Source: Frankia sp. QA3 (GTDB lineage Bacteria; Actinomycetota; Actinomycetes; Frankiales; Frankiaceae). Taken from it: a stretch of 64,000 nt of DNA. Positions within the stretch are counted from its first letter, which is position 1; each line of letters starts with the position of its first letter. The notes beneath the pieces are model-generated. The model made no database searches. It saw only the letters and a list, made by a program, of their open reading frames with translations, and was not told where the DNA came from. Of this stretch, positions 17,459-26,251 are shown piece by piece. The translations under genes were made by a program, and so were the position numbers. Where the stretch lies: the NCBI RefSeq assembly GCF_000262465.1, contig NZ_CM001489.1, positions 2,875,735 to 2,939,734 on the forward strand, written 5' to 3'.

Positions 17459-18410
17459 CAGCTGTTTTGGATCTTGATGTCTGTGTGCTCTGCGTGGTCG
17501 CTTGGGCTGAGTTCAGTGTGTTCGGGCTGTCGGGTCTGGACGGTGAGGTCATGCCTCGTTCTGATCCGTATCCGTCCGATCTGTCCGATGCGGAATGGGT
17601 GTTGGTGGAGCCGTTGCTGCCGCCGGTGTCGAAGGATGGCCGGAAGGAAGCACATCCCCGCCGGGAGATCGTGAACGCGATTCTGTATGTGACACACACG
17701 GGATGTACGTGGCGTTCGCTGCCGAGGGATCTGCCGCCGTGGGAGACGGTCTACGGGTTCTTTGCCCGCTGGCACGACAAAGGCGTCATCGCCCGGGTTC
17801 ACGACGCGTTACGGGACCTCTCCCGTGAGCTTGAGGGCAGAGACCGGCAGCCCACAGCCGGGGTGATCGACTCGCAGTCGGTGAAGGGTGCGCAGACCGT
17901 CGACGCGTCCACCCGGGGCTACGACGCGGGCAAGAAAGTCAACGGCCGCAAGCGGTTCATCATCACGGACACGCTGGACTCCTGCTGAGCGTCCTCGTCC
18001 TGCCCGCCAGCGTCCAGGACCGCGACGGCGGAAAAAGGATCATGGTTGATCATTATTTCGATCACTGGCACTGTCGTCATCTGTTCGCGGACGGCGGCTT
18101 CGCCGGCCGGTTCGTCGACTGGGCGGGCGAGGTCATGAGAACCACCGTCGAGATCGTCCGGAAAAACCCCGGGCAACGCGACTTCGAGGCCCTCCCGAAA
18201 CGCTGGGTCGTGGAACGAACCTTCGCGTGGATCACCGCGCACCGTCGCCTCGCCCGCGACTACGAAAGAAAACCCTCGATCTCCGAGACATTCATCCGAC
18301 TCGCCATGATACGAACCATGGCCAGGCGCATTCCCCGCCAACTCGCAGCCAGCGCGCCGACCTCACCATCCACCACGAAGAGTAACCAGATCAAGATCTA
18401 AAACACCCTC
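17458..18410 (+). mobile_element. IS5-family insertion sequence (IS427-like)
   Basis: A 953-bp element with imperfect terminal inverted repeats (left GCAGCTGTTTTGGATCTTGA; right end read inward GAGGGTGTTTTAGATCTTGA). It is flanked by TTA on the left and TAA on the right, consistent with a TA target duplication. It carries one transposase gene in two frames. Confidence 0.75.
17551..18401 (+). pseudogene. IS5-family transposase, frameshifted
   Basis: The first part (ATG at 17551 to TGA at 17986-17988) encodes the N-terminal domain (SDLSDAEWVLVEPLLPP) and the first catalytic Asp region (VIDSQSVKGAQTVD). The second part, one frame back (to 18401), carries the remaining catalytic region (HLFADGGFAGRFVDW; RWVVERTFAWITAHRRLARDYER). 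A single missing base near 17973 (CTGGACTCC where CTGGGACTCC is expected) explains the break. Some IS427-group elements use programmed -1 frameshifting between two ORFs, but I see no slippery heptamer here, so a mutation is more likely. The frame is open upstream into the istA fragment, which is accidental. Confidence 0.75.
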
Positions 18411-18467
18411 TAAGGTACATCGATCATGGTCTACCTCCGGCTTACACGGATGGAATGACACGCCCGC
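18410..18467 (-). repeat. 58-bp perfect inverted repeat, right arm
   Basis: Exact reverse complement of 17401-17458. It runs directly into the tail of the IS3 orfA gene. Confidence 0.9.
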
Positions 18468-18488
18468 CTTCTTCGCGCAACGCCATCA

Positions 18489-19394
18489 GTGACCGACAAG
18501 TATCAGCTGATCACCGCGGAGAAGGACTGCTACCCGGTGCGGAACATGTGCCGATGGCTTGCGGTGTCCGCGTCCGGTTTCTACGACTGGATCCGCCGGT
18601 CCTCCTCGACGAGCACGCGGCGGCGCGCCACGTTGGAAACCCGGGTTCGGGCACTGTTCGCCGCCTCGCGGCAGACGTACGGCGCCCGGCGGATCGCCGC
18701 TGCCCTACGCGCCTCGGGGACGCCGGCGTCGGTGCGCCTGGTCCGCCGGGTCATGCGCCAGGCCGGGCTGCGGGCCTGCCAGCCCAGGGCCTGCCAGCCC
18801 AGGGCCTACCGGCGCACGACCATCCCCGGCCAGGCCCCCGCGCCCACCGACCGAGTCCGTCGCGACTTCACCGCCACCCGACCAGGAACCAAACTCGTCG
18901 GAGACATCACCTATATTCGCACCGGCAAAGGATGGCTTTATCTGGCCACCGTCATCGACTGCTACTCGAGGAAAGTCGTCGGTTGGTCGATGGCAGATCA
19001 CATGCGCACCGAACTGATCGTCGATGCGTTCACGATGGCCGCCACCCGAACCCGCATTCAGGAAGGCGCGACGTTTCACTCCGACCGCGGCTCGCAATAC
19101 CTGTCCGACGCCTACCAGCGAGTCCTGCGACACCACCAGGTGCACCCGTCAGCCGGAGCGACCGGTGTCTGCTGGGACAACAGTCTCGCTGAATCATTCT
19201 TCGGAACCCTCAAGAACGAACTCGTTCACCGCGAAAACTATCCAACCCGCCGAACCGCCCGCACCGCGATCACCGAGTACATCGAGGTCTTCTACAACCG
19301 GCAGCGACTCCACTCCACCCTCGGCTACCAGAACCCCGACCACGTCGAAAACCTCTACCGCACAAACACCGCAACCATTGCAGGCGCCGCATAA
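18489..19394 (+). CDS. IS3-family transposase OrfB
   Basis: A 301-residue integrase-core transposase with an N-terminal HTH_21 region (GARRIAAALRASG) and a full DDE triad: Asp in GDITYI, Asp in FHSDRGSQY, Glu in NSLAESFFGTLKNEL. The GTG start overlaps the TGA of an OrfA tail, the usual arrangement for -1 frameshift fusion. OrfA is broken far upstream (16445-16504), so the element should not move by itself. A 15-bp tandem duplication around 18774-18803 repeats RACQP. The right end of the element is probably near 19438 (GGTGTCCGGGAAACGGGGCTC). Confidence 0.85.
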   Translation: MTDKYQLITAEKDCYPVRNMCRWLAVSASGFYDWIRRSSSTSTRRRATLETRVRALFAASRQTYGARRIAAALRASGTPASVRLVRRVMRQAGLRACQPRACQPRAYRRTTIPGQAPAPTDRVRRDFTATRPGTKLVGDITYIRTGKGWLYLATVIDCYSRKVVGWSMADHMRTELIVDAFTMAATRTRIQEGATFHSDRGSQYLSDAYQRVLRHHQVHPSAGATGVCWDNSLAESFFGTLKNELVHRENYPTRRTARTAITEYIEVFYNRQRLHSTLGYQNPDHVENLYRTNTATIAGAA

Positions 19395-19439
19395 GCCAGA
19401 TAGGATCCCGCTACACAGGTGTCCGGGAAACGGGGCTCA

Positions 19440-19640
19440 CCTCAGTTCGACATGGCGGCGCTGGAGGACGTGTCGTTCCGCGGCGCGACGCTGCGGGACG
19501 TGTCCTTCCGGGGCACCAGCCGGAAGTACCGCAATGCCATTCGCACCGTGAACTTCGACGGGGCACGCATCGACAAGCTGACCTACGCCGGCCTCAAGGG
19601 ACTCGGCGTGAACGTGGACAACGCGCAGGTTGCGTGTACA
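19440..19640 (+). pseudogene. Pentapeptide-repeat protein, C-terminal fragment
   Basis: About 65 codons encode pentapeptide repeats (LEDVSFRGATLRDVSFRGT) and a short tail (VNFDGARIDKLTYAGLKGLG) typical of the end of such a protein. The upstream part is cut off by the right end of the IS3 element, and the frame runs on past the normal stop. No start codon with a ribosome site is visible. Confidence 0.6.
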
Positions 19641-19694
19641 GGGACGCGCACGCAGCCACCCCGCACACCACTCGACCTGACACAGGAGACAGCC

Positions 19695-19763
19695 ATGACA
19701 GCCAAGCGCCCCGCATGGACCGGCATGGTGCCGGTCGACGACACGATGCGGAAGGCGACGTAG
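19695..19763 (+). pseudogene. Alpha/beta hydrolase, N-terminal stub
   Basis: ATG at 19695 with AGGAG seven bases upstream starts a peptide (KRPAWTGMVPVDDT) that matches the N terminus of a family of actinobacterial alpha/beta-fold hydrolases. It stops after 22 codons where ISL3-type DNA begins. The start signals are intact, so the gene was cut by an insertion or deletion. Confidence 0.5.
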
Positions 19764-19764
19764 C

Positions 19765-20584
19765 GGGCGCGCCGCTGCTGGGTTGACGACGGTGCGCAGG
19801 CCGTGGGCGGTCCGGTAGAGGAGTTCCGTCAGGCGGTTGAGCGCTTCGGCGGCTGCGTTGGACAGGCCGTGGAGGAGCGCGTTGATGATCTCGACGCTGG
19901 AGAGAGCGCGAGCAGGTCGAGCAGCAGGTTCTTCGCGCGCCAGGCAGCGCCGAGCGCGAAGCCTGCGTCACCGCCGACGTCGGCCAGCGTGGTGAGGATC
20001 TTCTTCCGGGCCTCGGGCGAGAGCGTGGCTGGGCCGCGTACCAGCAGCCGCTTGATCTGGTACCCGGGGTCGCCGGCCCGGCCGCGCCGGCCGCGCAGCT
20101 GCTGGGTGACCCGGCGACGGACGTCGCCGACGGCCCTGTTCGCCAGCTGGGCGACGTGGAACGGGTCGGCCGCCAGCAGCGCGTCCGGGAAAGCGGCGCG
20201 GGCCGCGGACTTGTAGACGGTCGACAGGTCGAGGGTGACGGCCCTGACCCTGGCCCGCCAGGCGGCCGGCTGGTCGGCCAGCCAGGCGGCGACGGGTCCG
20301 GCGGCGCGGCCCTCGACGACGCCGAGCAGGCCGTAGCCGCCGTCGGAGTCGATCAGCACGGTCTGCCAGCGGTCGGCGTCCTCCACCTAGCGGCCGGTGG
20401 CCGGGTCGCGGTGCCAGCGAGGAGCACCGCGACGCTGGTCGTCGAGGCCCAGCACCGACACGTCGGGCAGCGGCCCGCCCGCCGAGCGGCGCGCCCTCAC
20501 CTCCAGCGCGGCCTCCGCCTCGCCAGGCGGCTCCTCGCCAGGCGGTTCCTCGCCCGCCGAGCCTGCCGCGCCCCGCCCGATCAC
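19765..20584 (-). pseudogene. ISL3-family transposase remnant
   Basis: Minus-strand family sequence runs from LGLDDQRRGAPRW (near 20430) through VYKSAARAAFPDALLAADPF to NALLHGLSNAAAEALNR (near 19850) and NQQRRARY. It is broken by an in-frame TAG at 20387-20389, where Trp is expected before VEDADRW, and by a frameshift near 19907. The N-terminal zinc-finger part is missing. It is non-functional and unrelated in detail to the intact ISL3 copy at 29642-31174. Confidence 0.75.
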
Positions 20585-20590
20585 AGTCAG

Positions 20591-20850
20591 TCAGCCGGCG
20601 AGCACGACACCCGGCCAACTGCGAAGAGCCATCTTTACGGGAGAGGGGTGGATGTCGATGATTCGGCCGCCAGGCCTGATCAATGTGCGCCACCTCGGTC
20701 GGGAGTGTCCCGGCCGCATCCAGAACAACGTCGAACCTGCGTTCAAGTGGGGTTGGATCGAAGTCGAAGTCAACGACCGAGTCAACGCCGAGCGCCCTCC
20801 GAGTAGCGTCGTCCGGATCCGGGACAGCCCGACGCGGGATTGGCGACAGA
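20591..20850 (-). pseudogene. Zinc-type alcohol/quinone oxidoreductase remnant
   Basis: Two minus-strand frames carry consecutive pieces of a medium-chain dehydrogenase: RALGVDSVVDFDFDP..LERRFDVVLDAAGTLP, then after a frameshift near 20695 LIRPGGRIIDIHPSP. These correspond to the end of the NAD(P)-binding domain. Both ends of the gene are missing. Confidence 0.6.
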
Positions 20851-20859
20851 ACCCAGCGT

Positions 20860-21663
20860 CTACGCCACCATTGTGGCCAGTTGCCCCACCGACGCTTCGA
20901 GTTGGGCAGCGGAGACAAGCGGCAGACGCGGTACCTTTGCCGGGTGGGTGACCGCCGCCCAGTCGTAGGTGTGGGTCACCTCGGTGCGGCCGTCGTCGGT
21001 CGGGGTGAGCGTCCAGGTAAAGCGGTGACCGCCCGCGCGCTGACTCGGTCGGCCGGGCGCCCAGCCGATGACCCGGTTCTCGGTGAAGGTCACGACGTGG
21101 TTCTCGATCCGGTAGTCACCCTGCTCGTCGTTGTGCATCGCCAGGACGAAGGTGTCGCCGACGGCGCCGATCGGGTCGAGGGTCTCGGCGCGGCGCAGGA
21201 AGCCGGTGGCGTCGAGCTCGGGGTGGCGGCGGGGGTCGCGGAGCACCGCGAAGATCCGGTCGGCCGGGGCGTCCAGCACCCAGGAGACGGTGGTGTGGGT
21301 CGGGCCGTTCATGGTGACCGGGTCGGGGTAGAACCGGGCCCATGCGATCCGTCCGTCGCGGGTGGTGAGCACCACTGGGCCGCGCAGCACGACCGTCGCG
21401 CCGGTCGGGGCGGTGCCCCGCATCTCCCACTCCGACCACAGTTCATCGCCGTTCTGGGCGTGGCGCAGGATCTCGGCCTGCAGGTCCGGCAGCCCGGCCA
21501 GGATCTTCCTCCAGTTCGCGGCGACATGGTCGGAGCCGATAAACCCCTCATGCGGCTTCAGCGGCCGCTCGGCCACGTAGTCGTCCGTGAAGCAGCCAGC
21601 GATCCGCTCCGGGACGTGGGAATTGATCGCCACGCGCAACGCTTCCAGGGCCTCGGGGACCAT
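20860..21663 (-). CDS. SnoaL-like domain fused to SRPBCC (polyketide cyclase-like) domain
   Basis: A 267-residue protein of two small-ligand-binding folds. Residues about 1-120 look like a SnoaL/NTF2-like domain (INSHVPERIAGCFTDDYVAE; FIGSDHVAANWRKILAGLPDL), and about 125-262 like a START/SRPBCC domain (TTVSWVLDAPADRIFAVLRDPRRHPELDA..). Such domains bind or cyclise hydrophobic metabolites; no catalytic residue can be assigned safely. The ATG has GAGGAG eight bases upstream. It is divergent from the XRE-ATPase gene with a 120-bp shared promoter region, which suggests control by that protein. Confidence 0.75.
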   Translation of the reverse strand: MVPEALEALRVAINSHVPERIAGCFTDDYVAERPLKPHEGFIGSDHVAANWRKILAGLPDLQAEILRHAQNGDELWSEWEMRGTAPTGATVVLRGPVVLTTRDGRIAWARFYPDPVTMNGPTHTTVSWVLDAPADRIFAVLRDPRRHPELDATGFLRRAETLDPIGAVGDTFVLAMHNDEQGDYRIENHVVTFTENRVIGWAPGRPSQRAGGHRFTWTLTPTDDGRTEVTHTYDWAAVTHPAKVPRLPLVSAAQLEASVGQLATMVA

Positions 21664-21783
21664 GCCTTCGACTCCTCACTCGCCGGTTCGTCCTGTCGCT
21701 GTCCATCGTGATCATCGGGGTGCGGCTCGACAACCGGACAACGCCCGGACACCGCCCCTACAGCGGCGGACATAATCGAGATC

Positions 21784-23988
21784 GTGAATGATCCGTCGGG
21801 ACCGGCGCGGAAGGCGCGCAGCTTCGCGGCCGTGCTGCGTGAACTGCGGGAGGCCAGGTCGCTGACCCAGCAGGAGCTGGCCGCCGCCGCGGGCCTGTCC
21901 GTCGATGCGGTCAGCGCGCTGGAACGCGGGCGGCGGACCCAGCCCCAGCCGCACACCGTGCGGTCGCTGGCCTCGGCGCTGCAGCTCCGCGACGCCGAGG
22001 CCACGGCGCTGCTGTCGACGCTGGGACGGGCGGGGAACGGGGCCCTCGAGATGCCGTCCCGCACGTTGACGTCCCACCCTCCGCCTCCGCCGGCTATCCC
22101 GGTGGTCGGGCGGGACGACGAGGTCGCCGAGATCGTCGCCGCTCTGCGTTCCGCGCCGGGCCGGCTGGTGACGCTCACCGGCCCAGGCGGGGTCGGCAAG
22201 ACCACCGTCGCGCTGTTGGCGGCGCAGACGGTGGTCGCCGACCACCCGGGCGGGGCATTCTTCGCCGACCTCACCGACGTCACCGACCCCGACGACGTCC
22301 TCGCCGTCGTCGCCCTCGCGGCGGGAACCCACGCCGACACCGTGACCGGCCTCGGCGTGCACCTTGCCGGGGCGGCGGTCCTGCTCGTTCTGGACAACCT
22401 GGAGCGTGTGGCCGCCTGCGCTCCGCAGTTGGTCGAGCTGCTGTCGGCCTGTCCCGGCGCGGTGGTCCTGGCCACCAGCCGCGTTCCGCTGCGGGTGCGT
22501 CGGGAACGCGAGATCCGCATCGCCCCGCTGGACCCGGCGGCGGCCGGGCGGCTCTTCAGCGAGCGGCTGACCGCCGCCGGCGCACGATCGCCGACGACAG
22601 GCGGGCAGGACGACGATCCCGTCGCGCAGCTGTGTCGGCGGGCCGACGGGCTACCACTGGCCATCGAACTTCTGGCCGCCGCAGCCGCGCGACTCGGCCC
22701 CCAGGCACTGCTGGACCGGGTCGATCAGTCGGCGGAGCTGCCTGTGGCCGGCCCCCGGGACCTGCCGGCGCGGCAACGCACCATGGCGGCCACCATCGAG
22801 TGGAGCTGCCGGATACTCGGCCCCGCGGCTCGCCGGCTGTTCCCGCGGCTCGCCATCGTCCCGGGCAGCTTCTCCCTAAATACCGTCGACGCGATCGCTG
22901 CGCCGGACACGGCGGATGCGGTGGGCGCGCTCGCCGAGTTGATCGAGCACTCGCTGGTCGCCCGCAGCGACGCCGGACAGGTCGCGCGGTTCCGGCTGCT
23001 GGAACCGGTACGCCGGTACGCGCTCGAGACGCTCGAACCGACCGAGCGGGAGCAGGTCCAGCGGAGCGTCAGCCAGTGGGCCCTGCGTACGGCGCGCGAA
23101 CTCGGTGCACGGATCCGGGGCCGCGGCGACATGACGGCGGTGGAGCAGGTCGAGGTCGATCGCGGCGTGCTGCGGCTCGGGTACGACCAGCTCGTCGACG
23201 CCCGCCGTCACGACGACGCCGCCGAGTTGCTGTGGTCGGTGTGGTTGCCGATGTGGATGAACGGGCATACCCGCGAAGGCTTCGCCTGGACCGAACGCCT
23301 GCGTGAGGGCGACCTGAGCGAGCGAGGCCAGGCCCGCTGGTTGGTGGCGCGTGCCGGGTTCAACCGCGTCGCCGCGAACCTGTTCGCCACCGCGGAGCGG
23401 GCGATGCGGCTGGCCGAACAGGTCGACGACGCCTCCCTCGCCGCGGAGGCGGCGATCTTCGCGTCGGCGGCGGCGCTGCGCCTGGGGGACTTCGACGGTT
23501 CAGGGGCTCTGCTGGCTCAGGCCGAGGCGCACGTCACGCAGCGGCTCGATGTTGGGAACGACGTGTGGGCGGCCGTGCACGTGCCCATCGGACGGGGGGA
23601 CGGCGCGCTGCTGCGCGGCGACCGGTCCGCGGCGATGCGGCATTGGCGGTCGGCCGCAGCCACGGCGCAGGAGGTGGACAGCGGGTTCTCGGTGGCCGCG
23701 GTCCTCGCGGAGTGCGCGCAGGCCGCCCGCAGCGAAGGACGTCTGGACGACGCGGCCGTAATGCTCGCCGCCGCCGACGAGCTGGGCCTCCAGCGGCACG
23801 GGCACCGGCGTCGGGCGCACCTGGCGGGCGTGGCCGCTGCCGTGGCGGCCGAACTCGGTGACGTGGCCTCGGCGCAGTGGTGGGAGGGCGTGGCGGGACC
23901 GGACGCAGGTCCGTTGGACACCGATGAGCTCCGCGAGCAGTTCCGGGAGCTGGTCCGGCGCGCCGACACCGTCTCCGGGCAGGACTGA
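21784..23988 (+). CDS. XRE-type regulator with STAND ATPase and helical repeats
   Basis: A 734-residue signal-transduction ATPase. Residues about 15-75 are an XRE helix-turn-helix (LTQQELAAAAGLSVDAVSALERG). Residues about 110-390 are a NB-ARC-like ATPase with Walker A GPGGVGKTT, Walker B VLLVLDNLE and the GLPLAIELLAA motif. From about 420 on there are TPR-like helical repeats rich in Ala. Such proteins act as ATP-dependent, ligand-gated transcription activators. The GTG start follows a divergent 120-bp spacer shared with the SnoaL/SRPBCC gene, its most likely target. The ligand is unknown. Confidence 0.87.
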   Translation: MNDPSGPARKARSFAAVLRELREARSLTQQELAAAAGLSVDAVSALERGRRTQPQPHTVRSLASALQLRDAEATALLSTLGRAGNGALEMPSRTLTSHPPPPPAIPVVGRDDEVAEIVAALRSAPGRLVTLTGPGGVGKTTVALLAAQTVVADHPGGAFFADLTDVTDPDDVLAVVALAAGTHADTVTGLGVHLAGAAVLLVLDNLERVAACAPQLVELLSACPGAVVLATSRVPLRVRREREIRIAPLDPAAAGRLFSERLTAAGARSPTTGGQDDDPVAQLCRRADGLPLAIELLAAAAARLGPQALLDRVDQSAELPVAGPRDLPARQRTMAATIEWSCRILGPAARRLFPRLAIVPGSFSLNTVDAIAAPDTADAVGALAELIEHSLVARSDAGQVARFRLLEPVRRYALETLEPTEREQVQRSVSQWALRTARELGARIRGRGDMTAVEQVEVDRGVLRLGYDQLVDARRHDDAAELLWSVWLPMWMNGHTREGFAWTERLREGDLSERGQARWLVARAGFNRVAANLFATAERAMRLAEQVDDASLAAEAAIFASAAALRLGDFDGSGALLAQAEAHVTQRLDVGNDVWAAVHVPIGRGDGALLRGDRSAAMRHWRSAAATAQEVDSGFSVAAVLAECAQAARSEGRLDDAAVMLAAADELGLQRHGHRRRAHLAGVAAAVAAELGDVASAQWWEGVAGPDAGPLDTDELREQFRELVRRADTVSGQD

Positions 23989-24118
23989 GCTCGACCGTCC
24001 GTACCGGCGGCGTCCGGTCGGTGTCAGGTGGTCTCTCGCGAGCGGGGTGGCGAGACTCGAGGTCATCGGGTCGGCCGCCCCGCAGGCCGACCTCCGTCGA
24101 TCCCGAGGACGTCCTCCA

Positions 24119-24810
24119 ATGACAGCCGCACCCCTCGTGCTCGCCGCAACCCCGCTCACCGGTCATGTCCAGCCGGTCCTGAACCTCGCCCGCCACCTCG
24201 TCGCCACCGGACGGCGAGTCACAGTCGTCAGCGGCAGCCGGTTCCGGCCGCAGGCCGAGGCGGTGGGAGCGGCGTTCGTCCCGCTGTCCGGACCGGCCGA
24301 CTTCGATGACCGCCGTCTCGGTGCGCTGCAGCCGTGGCTGCACGAGCTGGCGCCGGGCCCGGCATTCCTGGAGGCCATGTTCGGCTGGTTCACCGCCATG
24401 GCGCCCGCGCAAAACGCCGTGCTGCAACAGGTCCTGGCGCAGCAGCCGGACGCCGCCGTCCTCCACGAGGCCGCCTTCTACGGGGACGCGGCCGCAGTTG
24501 CTGGGAGCGCCCGGGATCCGGCCGCGGCGCACTGTCGGGGCCTCGGGGTGTTTCCCCTGACCCTCAGCGGCGCTGAGCTGACCATGATGGGTCCCCTCCT
24601 CCGCGCGACGGGCTCGACGTGCGGGGAGCGGCTGCGGCGTTCAACGCCGAACTCGCCGCGCAGCTGGCCAGCGCCACCGCGCGCACCCAGGAGGTCATGG
24701 CGGGGCTGGGCGCAACGGCTGCGATGCCGGTCATCAGCGACGCACAGATCCTGCTGCCCGACGTGTTCGCCCAGCTAACCGTGCCGTCCTTCGAGTACCC
24801 GCGGTCGACG
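24119..24810 (+). pseudogene. Macrolide-type glycosyltransferase, broken
   Basis: ATG at 24119 opens a GT1-family glycosyltransferase (TPLTGHVQPVLNLARHLVATG, then the acceptor domain LHEAAFYGDAA). The frame shifts near 24600: the family sequence resumes as VISDAQILLPDVFAQLTVPSFEYPRS in another frame, and ends near 24810 where transposase sequence begins. The nucleotide-sugar domain is missing, so it cannot be active. Confidence 0.7.
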
Positions 24811-25287
24811 CCCCGCCGACGCTGCGGCTGGTCGGACGAGTACGGCCGTTGGCAGACCGTGTATGGGCTGTTCCGCCGCTGGCAGCGTGCCGGTGTGTGG
24901 GCCGGGATCCTCACGGCCCTGCGGGCACGCGCGGACGCGGCGGGACTGATCACCTGGGAGGTGTCGGTGGACTCGACGGTGTGCCGGGCCCACCAGCACG
25001 CCGCCGGGGCCCGCCGTGACGGCGAGGAGCAGAAGGAGCCACCGGGCGGAGTGTCGGCGGAACCAGACGATCATGCCCTGGGTCGGTCACGGGGTGGCCT
25101 GACCAGCAAGCTTCATCTGGCGGTCGAGCAGGGACAGAAACCGATGTCGCTGGTCGTCACGGCCGGGCAGCGTGGGCAACAGTCCGCAGTTCACCGTGGT
25201 GCTCGACGCGATTCGGGTGCCACGGCCGGGTCCTGGCCGGCCTCGGACCCGGCCGCTACGGGTGCGGGCGGACAAGGCCTACTCGTC
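24811..25287 (+). pseudogene. IS5-family transposase remnant
   Basis: Middle part of an IS5-type transposase: GRWQTVYGLFRRWQRAGVW, EVSVDSTVCRAHQHAAGARRD with its catalytic Asp, LTSKLHLAVEQGQKP, then after a frameshift near 25172 FTVVLDAIRVPRPGPGRPR and VRADKAYSS. It is cut at both ends, by the glycosyltransferase fragment on the left and by the direct repeat at 25288 on the right. Confidence 0.75.
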
Positions 25288-25373
25288 CCTCAGCTATGAT
25301 CATGAGACGCGCATCGTGTCCGCCGAGGCCTCACCAAGACCATCGGTGGGCCTAGTGGCCGTGTCCGAGGGGG
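25288..25373 (+). repeat. 86-bp direct repeat, distal copy (candidate att site)
   Basis: 85 of 86 bases match 31904-31989 in the same orientation. The copy ends with the last 12 bases of the tRNA-Leu(GAG) 3' end (TGTCCGAGGGGG on this strand) and begins with the last codons of a serine recombinase gene (LSYDHETRIVSAEASPRP). It fits the far end of an element integrated at the tRNA, or a remnant of a second element. Confidence 0.7.
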
Positions 25374-26251
25374 ACTCGACCACTACGCCCACGCCCTTCA
25401 CCAGCGCACCCGCTTTCTCGCTCTTCGGCCAGCAGGGGACCAGTGACCGCAGGCGAGGAGGAACATCGTGCGAGCATCACTCGATGACCGGCGACGAACT
25501 CGTATTTCCTTATCGTGATCCATACCGTGCCATGCGGCTAGGTCAACATGATTGACTATCTTGAACCACCCGGACGGTCGGGCCGCTCAGATCGTCCGAC
25601 TGGCCAGCGGGCGGATGGCAGAGGCTCACGAGGGACTTCCATGCCGAGGGTCCAGCCCCTCATGGTGCTTGACCACTTCCACACTGCTCAGACGCCTAAC
25701 CGGAGGCGCCGGACAGGGAGGGAAACGCCTCGCACCGTGCTGGCGCACCGAAAACAAGCAGGCCGTCGGTGGAGAATCCCACCCGCTGGCCCGGATCGAT
25801 GGCATCGACATGGTGCTCTCCCCCACCGATGACGGCCCCGGCCGCGTCAACAGGCAACGCTGGCGTAGACCTGATGCACCGGCTGCTGATATCCGCTGAC
25901 TCGCTCACCGAGGACCCGACTGCCGATCCCGTCCCCTGCTGGACATGCACTCCCACAGTGGTGAACTTGGACTCCGGATGATCGTCCTTCTGCGCCAGAT
26001 CCGCCAACGGGCTCACGGTCGCGACCACCGGGCGACCTGCGACCCGGCCGGAACCTCAATGGACGTCCCCACCGCCATGCTGCTGCCGACCCGCACGACG
26101 ACTGCCCACTAACCACCGAGGCCTGGTTATACAAGGAGAACGACGCGGTAAGACCGGTGACGAGATCGGTGTTGTTACTGACCATCGTGACCGCCCAGAC
26201 TCGGTGCGGTGCCCGTGTTGCCTGCGCGCGAGCGCTGGTTGAATCGCCGTA
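25374..26251. other. Region without a recognisable gene, about 880 bp
   Basis: Short open frames occur on both strands but none shows family sequence, a good ribosome site or sustained codon bias. Base composition is lower in G+C than the surrounding genes. Probably decayed DNA inside the tRNA-linked island. Confidence 0.5.

Noticed and set aside
17966-18042. Programmed -1 frameshift in the IS5 transposase
   Set aside because: The shift direction fits, but no slippery heptamer or following stem is visible near CTGGACTCC; a single-base deletion explains it better.
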